NCBI GenBank assembly: GCA_963640555.1
Contig: CAVHZB010000090.1
Span: 1-10,336 of the forward strand
From: F23-B02 sp963640555
Lineage (GTDB): Bacteria > Bacillota > Clostridia > Oscillospirales > Oscillospiraceae
Direction: 5' to 3'
Length of the DNA stretch: 10,336 nt
The stretch's first letter is position 1, and each line of letters opens with the position of its first letter. A program made the position numbers and the translations under genes. Below the pieces are notes generated by a model. That model ran no database searches. It was given only the letters and a program-made list of their open reading frames with translations, and was not told the DNA's origin. Below, piece by piece: positions 1 through 6,081 of the stretch.

Positions 1-30
1 TTATCAGGCTTTTTGACGAGCGTAGCGAGA

Positions 31-60
31 TTTTTCGTGAAAATTTATTTTCACAAAAAA
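31..60. repeat. AT-rich inverted repeat
   Basis: An 8-bp perfect stem (GTGAAAAT at 37-44, ATTTTCAC at 47-54) has a two-base loop. Flanking T and A runs extend it by about five pairs beyond one mismatch. Neither strand has a free U-run after the stem, because the runs are themselves paired, so it is not a standard intrinsic terminator. Together with the next hairpin it fills the AT-rich spacer downstream of the HlyD-like gene. Its role is unknown; mRNA 3'-end protection is possible. Confidence 0.45.
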
Positions 61-69
61 TGTGGCGTT

Positions 70-115
70 TTTTCAGTGTGCAAAAAAGTCACAGACTTTT
101 TTGACACGCTGAAAA
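70..115. terminator. Long hairpin after the HlyD-like gene, probable bidirectional terminator
   Basis: The 46-base inverted repeat has a 10-bp inner stem (81-90 with 94-103, loop ACA at 91-93). An outer stem of about 11 pairs (70-80 with 105-115) includes one G-U pair and one bulged base at 104. Each strand shows the same A-run, GTC, loop, GAC, T-run arrangement, so it could act in either direction. It begins five bases after the stop codon of the minus-strand gene at 121-897, where a terminator for the mutL-miaA-hfq arm is expected. The GC core is weak, so termination is inferred, not certain. Confidence 0.5.
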
Positions 116-120
116 TATTG

Positions 121-897
121 TTATTTGTTATCATCGGTCACGACCTCCATGCCCTGCCGCAGCCCGTCCCCGCGCACGAGGCATTTTCCGCCTTCGCCGG
201 CTATGACCTCAACGGGGCATTTTACCTGCTCACCGGCGTGCATGACGAAAACGAACGCGCCGTCACCGTCTCGGTGCACCGCGCTCTCGGGCACCTCGAT
301 GCCCCTTTCCGAGGCTATCGTGACCTCAAGCGTGAGCCGTCTTGCGTTTATGACCGAGCCGAGCTGTGCGCGGCAGCGGAGTATGACGGTCCCGTTTTCG
401 GCGGACACTACGCGCGCCCTGCACTCGTCGGGCAGGTGCACGGTGACGGTATCGCCCCTTTCAAACAGCTCAAAGTCGGCAGAGTCCGCGGCGAAAAACC
501 ATCCTCCGATCACTATCCTGCCGACCGCGCCCTCCGGAACGGACGGGGTATAGTCGCCGAAATTGCCGGTGCTCAGCCCCTCATATCCGTCGACGAGCGA
601 GCTGAAAACTCCCGCGCAGGGAGCGTATACCGTGCCCTCGGCGTTTTCCGCCACGGCGCTGCCGCCGCGGACCCGCTCGCCCGTCCGACAGTACACGCGC
701 CCGGCATCAGGACATACCACGACGATCTCGTCGCGCACGACCGTTCCGGAAAGGGTGACGGTCTGCTCAAGGCTCGCGGAGACCGCAGTCACGGTGCACG
801 GGGCGTTTTCATGCGCCCAGAACGACGCTCCCAGCCATGCGGCACAGGCGAGAAACACCGCCGGCGCCGCATAGCGGAGGTAGCTGCCGCCCCTCAT
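121..897 (-). CDS. HlyD-like membrane-anchored adaptor protein
   Basis: This 258-residue protein has one hydrophobic segment near the N-terminus (about residues 8-28, after a basic start). This predicts a single membrane anchor with the rest outside the membrane. The body is rich in beta-strand and glycine. An early segment resembles a biotinyl-lipoyl half-motif (about 45-85), and the C-terminal third (about 200-258, with VPESAVHRDGDGAFVFV) resembles the end domain of HlyD/RND-type membrane fusion proteins. Clostridial genomes often carry such short HlyD-like proteins without an adjacent exporter, and their role is not established. The ATG overlaps the hfq stop in an ATGA, with GAGG four bases upstream inside hfq, so translation is probably coupled to hfq. 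No ABC or RND pump gene lies next to it here. The family call is moderate; the function is open. Confidence 0.7.
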   Translation of the reverse strand: MRGGSYLRYAAPAVFLACAAWLGASFWAHENAPCTVTAVSASLEQTVTLSGTVVRDEIVVVCPDAGRVYCRTGERVRGGSAVAENAEGTVYAPCAGVFSSLVDGYEGLSTGNFGDYTPSVPEGAVGRIVIGGWFFAADSADFELFERGDTVTVHLPDECRARVVSAENGTVILRCRAQLGSVINARRLTLEVTIASERGIEVPESAVHRDGDGAFVFVMHAGEQVKCPVEVIAGEGGKCLVRGDGLRQGMEVVTDDNK

Positions 898-1124
898 TGC
901 GCCTCGGGAGAAAAGTCCACGGGTCTGGGCGGGATGATGGTGGAAATGGCATGCTTATAAATGAGCTGCTGCCTGCCGTCGGAATCGAGGACCACGGTGA
1001 AGCCGTCGAACGCGCGGATAACGCCGTGCATCTGAAAGCCGTTCATGAGAAAAACGGTGAGATTCGTTTTGTCGCGGCGTACCTGATTGAGAAAGGCTTC
1101 CTGAAGGTTTTGTGTTTTCTGCAT
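894..1124 (-). CDS. hfq: RNA chaperone Hfq
   Basis: This 76-residue Sm-like protein forms a hexameric ring that binds small RNAs and mRNAs. The Sm1 region holds the FLNxxRR segment (11-17), NGF (28-30) and FDGFTVVL (39-46). The Sm2 motif is YKHAIST (56-62), whose KH pair lines the proximal RNA-binding pore. Gln8 is also conserved. The rim carries Arg16-Arg17-Asp18-Lys19, close to the E. coli RRER arginine patch and more basic than the RKEN of B. subtilis. The C-terminal tail is short, only about ten residues after the core. CTCCT at 1133-1137 is an AGGAG Shine-Dalgarno site eight bases before the ATG, which fixes the start. It lies 48 bases after miaA, the classic miaA-hfq arrangement, and its stop overlaps the next gene. 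Confidence 0.97.
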   Translation of the reverse strand: MQKTQNLQEAFLNQVRRDKTNLTVFLMNGFQMHGVIRAFDGFTVVLDSDGRQQLIYKHAISTIIPPRPVDFSPEAQ

Positions 1125-1172
1125 GATGTGCGCTCCTGTCTATGTATGTTTTGCCCTTTCGGACAAGCCATA

Positions 1173-2120
1173 TCATAAACCATGCGAGTGCAGAAATTCG
1201 GTCGAAAGCCGTCGCGCTTCGGAAAAGTCGGGCGATGCGCTCCAGCGTATCCAAAAAAGCTCCTCATCGCGCCGCAGCCATGTGAGCTGGCGCTTTGCAT
1301 ATCTGCGCGAGGAGAGCTTTATGAGCTCCGTTGCCTCGTCCATGCTCATTTTTCCGGCAAAGTACGCCGCGGGCTCCTTGTAGCCTATCGCCTGCATCGC
1401 GGTGCACTCCGGCGAAAGACCTTCGTCAAGAAGCCGCTTCACCTCGTCAAAAAGTCCTGCGCGCACCATTTCGTCGACGCGTGCGTCTATGCGGTCGTAA
1501 AGCTGCTGCCTGTCCTCAAAGCAGAGGGCGATGCGCGCGGCGTCGTACCGCTTCGGGCGCGCCTTCGTTTCCAGATCGTGCTGCGTTATGGTCTTGCCGG
1601 TGAGCCGGTAGACCTCAATGGCGCGCACGATGCGGCGCTTGTCCGAGGGATGCAGCTTTTCTGCCCTGTCGGGGTCTATCCCGCGCAGCTTATCGAGCAT
1701 TTTCTCGCCGCCGATGGCGTCGTACTCCCTGCCGAGCGCGTCTCTGAGCGTGTTATCCTGCTCGTTTTCGGCAAAGTCGAGCCCCGCAATGAGCGAGTCG
1801 ATATAGAGATTCGTTCCTCCCGCGACGATGGGGAGCCTTCCGCGTGCGAGTATATCGTCTATGCACGCGCCCGCTTCCCTTACATACCGCGAGACCGAGT
1901 ACGGCTCGAAGGGGGATGCGGCGTCTATCATGTGATGGGGGATGCCCTGCATCTCGGCGCCCGTGACCTTGGCGGTGCCGATGTCCATGCCCCTGTATAT
2001 CTGCATGGAGTCCGCCGAGACTATCTCTCCGCCGAGCTCCTTTGCAAGCTCAACGGAAAGCCTCGTTTTGCCCGTTGCGGTGGGACCTGTCACAACGGCT
2101 ATCTTCGGTGTACTCATCAT
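1173..2120 (-). CDS. miaA: tRNA dimethylallyltransferase MiaA
   Basis: This cytoplasmic enzyme transfers a dimethylallyl group from DMAPP to N6 of A37 in tRNAs that read codons beginning with U, giving i6A, the substrate of MiaB. The 315-residue length is typical. The P-loop GPTATGKT is at residues 12-19. The DSMQIYRGMDIGTAK block starts at Asp37, the likely general base. GIPHHMID is near 60-66, GGTNLYI near 100-106, and RRYAKRQLTW is near the C-terminus. Two consecutive ATGs are possible starts. The first (2118-2120) overlaps the mutL stop by four bases. The second (2115-2117) sits seven bases from an AGGA site (complement of 2125-2128) and may be the one used. Either way it is tightly coupled to mutL. 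Confidence 0.97.
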   Translation of the reverse strand: MMSTPKIAVVTGPTATGKTRLSVELAKELGGEIVSADSMQIYRGMDIGTAKVTGAEMQGIPHHMIDAASPFEPYSVSRYVREAGACIDDILARGRLPIVAGGTNLYIDSLIAGLDFAENEQDNTLRDALGREYDAIGGEKMLDKLRGIDPDRAEKLHPSDKRRIVRAIEVYRLTGKTITQHDLETKARPKRYDAARIALCFEDRQQLYDRIDARVDEMVRAGLFDEVKRLLDEGLSPECTAMQAIGYKEPAAYFAGKMSMDEATELIKLSSRRYAKRQLTWLRRDEELFWIRWSASPDFSEARRLSTEFLHSHGL

Positions 2121-3946
2121 ACCGTCCTGCTGAAAAATTTATCCAGCTGCTTTTTCGTGAGACTCACGGAGACGGGTCTGCCGTGCGGACAGTATCTGAC
2201 GCTGCCGGACACCACCGCCTCTGCGATGCGCTCAAGCTCGGCGCGCTCGTGCTTTCTTCCCGCCTTTATCGCGGCCTTGCAGGCGACGGTGTGCAGCAGC
2301 TCGTCTCTCGCACTCTCGGGCGCTGCCTTGCCCGTGCGCAGCCTGCGGCAGATCTCCTCGACGGCGCTCGCCGCGTCCGCGGGGTCGATATCGTCTGGCA
2401 CGGCGCGCACGGCGTAGCTGTCCGAGCCGAACGGCTCTATCTCAAAGCCAAACTCGTCAAAGAGCCTGGAATTGCCGTCTATTATCTCTGAATCCGCTCC
2501 GTCGGGTCTTATTATGACCGGAGCGAGCAGCGTCTGGCTCATTATCTGCCTGTCCTGAGCCTTCAGCCGGTCGAATATCATGCGCTCGTGAGCCGCGTGC
2601 TTGTCGATGAGCAGAAGCTCCTCGCCGTTTTCAACGAGAATGTAGGTGTCAAGCGCCTCGCCGATAACGCGGTGAACGCTCCCGCTCATCTCCCGCATGG
2701 GCTCCGGCGCGGTCTCCCGTATGGGCTCGGATGCGGGTACGGGTCCCGGAGCGGGAGGCGTGTATGCCCGCGCTTTCGGAGCAGCCGGTCCGGGCGGCGC
2801 GTTATAGCCCGCCGGTGCGCGGAACACCGCACGCGCGGGAGGCGCGGTCTCCGCTTTTTCGCGGTATTCCTGCGCGCTCATACTCTTGAAAAAGTCCTGC
2901 TTCGGGGCGGCGGCCGCCCTTTTGGTGCCCTCGGAGAGCGTTATCTCGACCGGTCTGTCCTGCGTTTCGAGCGCTGCGCGCACAGCATGATAAACAAGGT
3001 CGAACACCCTGCGCTCATCGGAAAACTTGATCTCCGTCTTTGCCGGATGCACATTGACATCCACGGCGCCGCTGCTCAGCGTGAGGTACAGAACGCAGGA
3101 GGGGAAGCGTCCGGTGAGCAGCGTGTTTTTATATGCCTGCTCCACTGCCGATTGCAGCAGGACAGACTTTATGTATCTGCCGTTGCAGTAGAAAAACTGA
3201 TTTGCACGGTTGCCGCGTCCGGCGGCGGGAGACGAGGTGAAGCCGTCGACGCTCATGGTGCCGTCATCTCCCCTGCACGGGAGCATCGAGCCCGCGATCT
3301 CGCGTCCGAGCAGCGAGTATACCGCCGAGTCGTTTCTGCCGTCGCCGGGGGTGAAGAACACCTCCTGCCCGTCGCGCCTGCATCGGACGGACACCTCGGG
3401 TCTGCCGAGCGCGCAGTGCAGCGCGGCGGCGCAGCATGCCGACGCCTCCGAGCGGTCGGATTTCAAAAACTTGAGCCGTGCCGGCGTGTTGTGGAATATA
3501 TCGCGCACGGTTATGCTCGTGCCCTCCGGACAGCCGCAGGGTACCATGTCGACTATATCGCCTGCCGCAACGGTGACCAAAACGCCCTCGGCTGCGCCCT
3601 TTTCGCGCGTTATGAGCTCGATGCGGCTGACTGCCGCTATCGCCGCGAGCGCCTCGCCGCGGAAGCCCATCGTGCCGATGGCCTCAAGTCCCTTTTCGTC
3701 GTGCAGCTTGCTCGTGGCGTGCCGCGTGAAGGCGAGCCCCGCGTCCTCGGGACTCATGCCGCAGCCGTCGTCAACTACCTTTATATATGTCGCGCCGCCG
3801 TCCTTGAATTCGACCGTCACCTTTTTTGCACCCGCGTCAAAGGAGTTTTCCAGAAGCTCCTTTATGACCGATGCGGGACGCTCGACCACCTCTCCGGCAG
3901 CTATCATATCCGCCAGCAGCGGCGGGAGAATATTAATGCGTGTCAT
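2117..3946 (-). CDS. mutL: DNA mismatch repair endonuclease MutL
   Basis: MutL links mismatch recognition by MutS to strand removal. From the ATG at 3944-3946 it is 609 residues. An upstream extension of 19 codons is open but lacks the GGAGG site that sits six bases before this ATG. The N-terminal GHKL ATPase shows ELLENSFDAGA (catalytic Glu30, Asn34), DDGCGM (59-64), TRHATSKL (74-81), GFRGEAL (94-100) and NVHPAK with Lys303. A Pro/Ala-rich linker runs from about 340 to 420. The C-terminal domain has the endonuclease metal motif DKHAAHERMIFD (448-459), ACK (555-557), CPHGRP (586-591) and FSR (605-607). It should therefore nick DNA itself, as in B. subtilis and unlike E. coli. Two details differ from the textbook DQHA(X)2E(X)4E: Lys449 replaces Gln, and Asp459 replaces the last Glu. 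Confidence 0.97.
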   Translation of the reverse strand: MTRINILPPLLADMIAAGEVVERPASVIKELLENSFDAGAKKVTVEFKDGGATYIKVVDDGCGMSPEDAGLAFTRHATSKLHDEKGLEAIGTMGFRGEALAAIAAVSRIELITREKGAAEGVLVTVAAGDIVDMVPCGCPEGTSITVRDIFHNTPARLKFLKSDRSEASACCAAALHCALGRPEVSVRCRRDGQEVFFTPGDGRNDSAVYSLLGREIAGSMLPCRGDDGTMSVDGFTSSPAAGRGNRANQFFYCNGRYIKSVLLQSAVEQAYKNTLLTGRFPSCVLYLTLSSGAVDVNVHPAKTEIKFSDERRVFDLVYHAVRAALETQDRPVEITLSEGTKRAAAAPKQDFFKSMSAQEYREKAETAPPARAVFRAPAGYNAPPGPAAPKARAYTPPAPGPVPASEPIRETAPEPMREMSGSVHRVIGEALDTYILVENGEELLLIDKHAAHERMIFDRLKAQDRQIMSQTLLAPVIIRPDGADSEIIDGNSRLFDEFGFEIEPFGSDSYAVRAVPDDIDPADAASAVEEICRRLRTGKAAPESARDELLHTVACKAAIKAGRKHERAELERIAEAVVSGSVRYCPHGRPVSVSLTKKQLDKFFSRTV

Positions 3947-3952
3947 ATCATG

Positions 3953-3957
3953 CCTCC
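3953..3957 (-). promoter_or_regulatory. Ribosome binding site of mutL
   Basis: GGAGG on the minus strand (CCTCC on the plus strand) lies six bases before the ATG at 3944-3946. It decides that start over the longer open frame reaching 4003. Confidence 0.85.
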
Positions 3958-3973
3958 AATGGATGATGCCGCT

Positions 3974-4002
3974 ATTATATATGATTTTTGTTGAAAATTC
4001 CA
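3974..4002 (-). promoter_or_regulatory. Candidate promoter of the mutL-miaA-hfq arm
   Basis: A perfect TATAAT -10 box reads on the minus strand at 3974-3979. At 17-bp spacing the -35 position (3997-4002) reads TGGAAT, a poor match to TTGACA with three of six bases. The transcript would start about 20 bases upstream of the mutL ATG. It overlaps the opposing miaB promoter. The -10 is convincing and the -35 weak, so an activator or an alternative -35 cannot be excluded. Confidence 0.55.
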
Positions 4003-4019
4003 CTCAAAAATGTTAATAT
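3991..4019 (+). promoter_or_regulatory. Candidate promoter of the miaB-mutS arm
   Basis: TTGAAA at 3991-3996 and TAATAT at 4014-4019 are 17 bp apart. A TGT just before the -10 gives an extended -10 element (TGn). The predicted start near 4026 leaves a leader of about 30 bases before miaB. Its -35 lies within the spacer of the opposing mutL promoter, so the two polymerases should compete. Confidence 0.55.
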
Positions 4020-4040
4020 GTAATGTAATCTGCTGATTGT

Positions 4041-4045
4041 AAGGA
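4041..4045 (+). promoter_or_regulatory. Ribosome binding site of miaB
   Basis: AAGGA lies nine bases before the ATG at 4055 and supports that start. Confidence 0.7.
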
Positions 4046-4054
4046 AATTGAAAT

Positions 4055-5473
4055 ATGGCATACGAAAGAAAAGAGATAAGCATTGGGGACATCCGCCGTC
4101 AGGAGGATATCTGCCGCGAGATATACGACAGATTCGTGAGCGGGAAAAGCCATCCGCTGGCAATGGTCGATACATACGGCTGCCAGCAGAACGAGGCTGA
4201 CAGCGAAAAGCTGCGCGGCTACCTCGCCGAAATGGGCTACGGCTTTACGCAGGATGAGTTTGAGGCCGATGTAATCGTCGTGAACACCTGCGCCGTGCGC
4301 GAGCACGCGGAGATGCGCGTTCTCGGCAATGTCGGGCAGCTCAACCACAGCAAAAAGCAGCGCCCGGGGCAGATAATCGCCGTCTGCGGCTGCATGGTGC
4401 AGCAGGAGCACATGACGGAGAAGATAAAGAAGTCATATCCCGTCGTCGATCTCGCCTTCGGTCCGCACGACCTGTGGCATTTCCCCGAGCTGCTGCTCAG
4501 GGTCATGACTGACCACAAGCGTGTTTTCGCCACCGAGCACACCGACGGTTATGTCGCCGAGGGTATGCCGCACAAGCGCGATTCCGGCGTTAAGGCGTGG
4601 CTGTCCGTCATGTACGGCTGCAACAACTTCTGCACCTACTGCGTCGTGCCGTATGTGCGCGGCAGGGAGAGGTCCCGCCGTCCGGAGGACATAGTCGCCG
4701 AGGCGCGCGAGCTCGTCGAGGCGGGGGTAAAGGATATAACCCTGCTCGGTCAGAATGTAAATTCCTACGGCAGGGATCTCGGCACGGGCGTTGACTTTGC
4801 CGACCTTATCGCCATGATAAACGACATTCCGGGAGAGTTTCTCATCCGCTTTATGACGAGCCATCCCAAGGACGCGACGGAAAAGCTTTTCAGGACCATG
4901 GCGCAGTGCTCAAAGTGCGCGCACCAGCTCCACCTGCCGGTGCAGTCGGGCAATGACCGCATTCTGAAGGCGATGAACCGCAGCTACACCGCCGAGAAGT
5001 ATCTCAGGCAGGTCGGGCTTGCCAGAAGCTATATGCCTGACCTCGTTATAACAACGGATATAATCGTGGGCTTCCCCGGCGAAACGGACGAGGAGTTTGA
5101 GGATACCATAAGGCTCTGCGATACCGTGCGCTACGATGCGATGTTTACATTCATCTACTCAAAGCGCGTCGGCACTCCGGCGGCATCCATGCCGGACGCC
5201 GCCACCCGCGAGGATAAGCAGCGCAGATTTGACAGGCTGCTTGAGGCGGCAAACAGGGTGTCTGCGGAAAAGCACGCCGAGTATATCGGCAAAACGGTGC
5301 GCGTTCTCGTCGACGGGCAGACGGGCAAGCAGGAGTACAACCTCTCCTCGCGCACGAACGGCGGCAGGCTCGTTCACCTCGCCGGCGACGAGTCGCTTAT
5401 CGGGAAATTTATTGATGTGAAGATAGTATCCGGCAATACATGGGCACTTTACGGAAAGGTTGAGGAAAAATGA
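4055..5473 (+). CDS. miaB: tRNA-2-methylthio-N6-dimethylallyladenosine synthase MiaB
   Basis: This radical-SAM methylthiotransferase converts i6A37 made by MiaA into ms2i6A37, using two 4Fe-4S clusters. Of its 472 residues, the N-terminal MTTase domain carries the three cluster cysteines Cys43 (in YGCQQNEADS), Cys79 (in NTCAVRE) and Cys113 (in CGCMVQQ). The radical-SAM motif is C189-NNF-C193-TY-C196, followed by VVPYVRGRERSR. A C-terminal TRAM domain occupies roughly residues 405-470 and should help bind tRNA. All catalytic residues expected of the family are present and the length is normal. It is the first gene of the plus-strand arm. Its TGA overlaps the next ATG by four bases, implying co-translation. 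A longer MTTase of another type (RimO, MtaB) is less likely because the sequence fits MiaB throughout and miaA is next door. Confidence 0.97.
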   Translation: MAYERKEISIGDIRRQEDICREIYDRFVSGKSHPLAMVDTYGCQQNEADSEKLRGYLAEMGYGFTQDEFEADVIVVNTCAVREHAEMRVLGNVGQLNHSKKQRPGQIIAVCGCMVQQEHMTEKIKKSYPVVDLAFGPHDLWHFPELLLRVMTDHKRVFATEHTDGYVAEGMPHKRDSGVKAWLSVMYGCNNFCTYCVVPYVRGRERSRRPEDIVAEARELVEAGVKDITLLGQNVNSYGRDLGTGVDFADLIAMINDIPGEFLIRFMTSHPKDATEKLFRTMAQCSKCAHQLHLPVQSGNDRILKAMNRSYTAEKYLRQVGLARSYMPDLVITTDIIVGFPGETDEEFEDTIRLCDTVRYDAMFTFIYSKRVGTPAASMPDAATREDKQRRFDRLLEAANRVSAEKHAEYIGKTVRVLVDGQTGKQEYNLSSRTNGGRLVHLAGDESLIGKFIDVKIVSGNTWALYGKVEEK

Positions 5474-6015
5474 AAAGCGATAAAATGAAGAAATATCAGG
5501 TAACGCAGACTCTGCGCTTCCCGTCGAACATAATGAAGGCGTTTTTCTATGCAGGACTCATTCTGCTGCCGCTGTGCATCATAGTCGCAGTGCTGGGAAT
5601 ATTCATTGATGCGCTTGCCGGTGTGCGCGGTCTGGCGATCATACTGAGCGTTCTGTCTGTCATCTGGCTGTTTGCGGCGAATTATATCTCGGAAACAAGC
5701 TTCGGACTTGCCAATGTCTCGTTTACCGAAAGCTGCATCATCTTCCGCACCGGCGGCGAGAACAGCACCGAGTACCGGCTCGCATGGAGCGATGCCGTGT
5801 GCTGCGGCATGGAAAAGACCCGCCGCTCATGGTGGTGCTATGTCTCCGACCACGAGCTGAGCGATAAGGAACGCAGGGAGTTCCCCGAGTTTGTCGAAAA
5901 GGGCGTTTTCTACTTCAGCTATGCCGACAACACATGGGAGGAGCTCATGCGTTTTGCCCCCGAGCGCCTGCGCGGCGAGCTTGACAGCGCAAGAAAGGCT
6001 GCCGGACTTGCGTGA
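5470..6015 (+). CDS. Uncharacterised two-helix membrane protein
   Basis: I do not recognise this 181-residue protein. The start is basic (MKSDKMKKYQ). Two hydrophobic helices follow, at about residues 24-48 and 53-74, with a short loop between them. The C-terminal 105 residues are soluble and probably cytoplasmic, with alternating hydrophobic positions (VSFTESCIIFRTGG, YRLAWSDAVCCGM) followed by an acidic helical tail. This two-helix plus beta-domain plan resembles YcxB-like or small bacterial PH-like membrane proteins, but that is a fold-level guess. There is an unusual cluster of Cys and Trp at about 105-125 (CCGM, SWWCY). The ATG overlaps the miaB stop by four bases with GAGGA just upstream, so it is translated with miaB. 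Sixty-six bases separate it from mutS. It is not a usual member of the miaB-mutS cluster. Confidence 0.8.
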   Translation: MKSDKMKKYQVTQTLRFPSNIMKAFFYAGLILLPLCIIVAVLGIFIDALAGVRGLAIILSVLSVIWLFAANYISETSFGLANVSFTESCIIFRTGGENSTEYRLAWSDAVCCGMEKTRRSWWCYVSDHELSDKERREFPEFVEKGVFYFSYADNTWEELMRFAPERLRGELDSARKAAGLA

Positions 6016-6053
6016 GCATAGGCAGCATTGCGCCCATACCACAAAAAACATAC

Positions 6054-6081
6054 AGGAGAAGCGCCAAGGCGCGTTGAAGAA
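6054..6081 (+). promoter_or_regulatory. mutS leader: distant Shine-Dalgarno site plus small hairpin
   Basis: AGGAG at 6054-6058 is the only strong ribosome binding site near mutS, but it lies 23 bases before the ATG at 6082. Between them is a self-complementary 12-mer (6061-6072, GCGC pairing with GCGC around CAAG, or GCGCC with GGCGC around a tight AA turn). Folding it out leaves about 11 bases between site and start, within the working range. No in-frame start codon lies at normal distance from AGGAG. The pairing is seen; its effect on translation is inferred. Confidence 0.5.

Noticed and set aside
13..960. 315-codon plus-strand frame opposite the HlyD-like gene
   Set aside because: It runs through the AT-rich hairpins and into hfq, has no ribosome site, and its composition is that of an antisense frame.
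1182..2417. 411-codon plus-strand frame opposite miaA and the end of mutL
   Set aside because: It crosses the boundary of two well-supported genes on the other strand and shows no protein family features.
2588..3994. 468-codon plus-strand frame opposite mutL
   Set aside because: It is a shadow of mutL. There is no ribosome site or family motif, and the mutL motifs in the other strand are unmistakable.
3947..4054. LexA (SOS) operator between mutL and miaB
   Set aside because: I found no GAAC-N4-GTTC-like dyad in this region.
6028..6081. TTG-initiated N-terminal extension of MutS
   Set aside because: The extra 18 residues do not match MutS N-termini and no Shine-Dalgarno site precedes the TTG.
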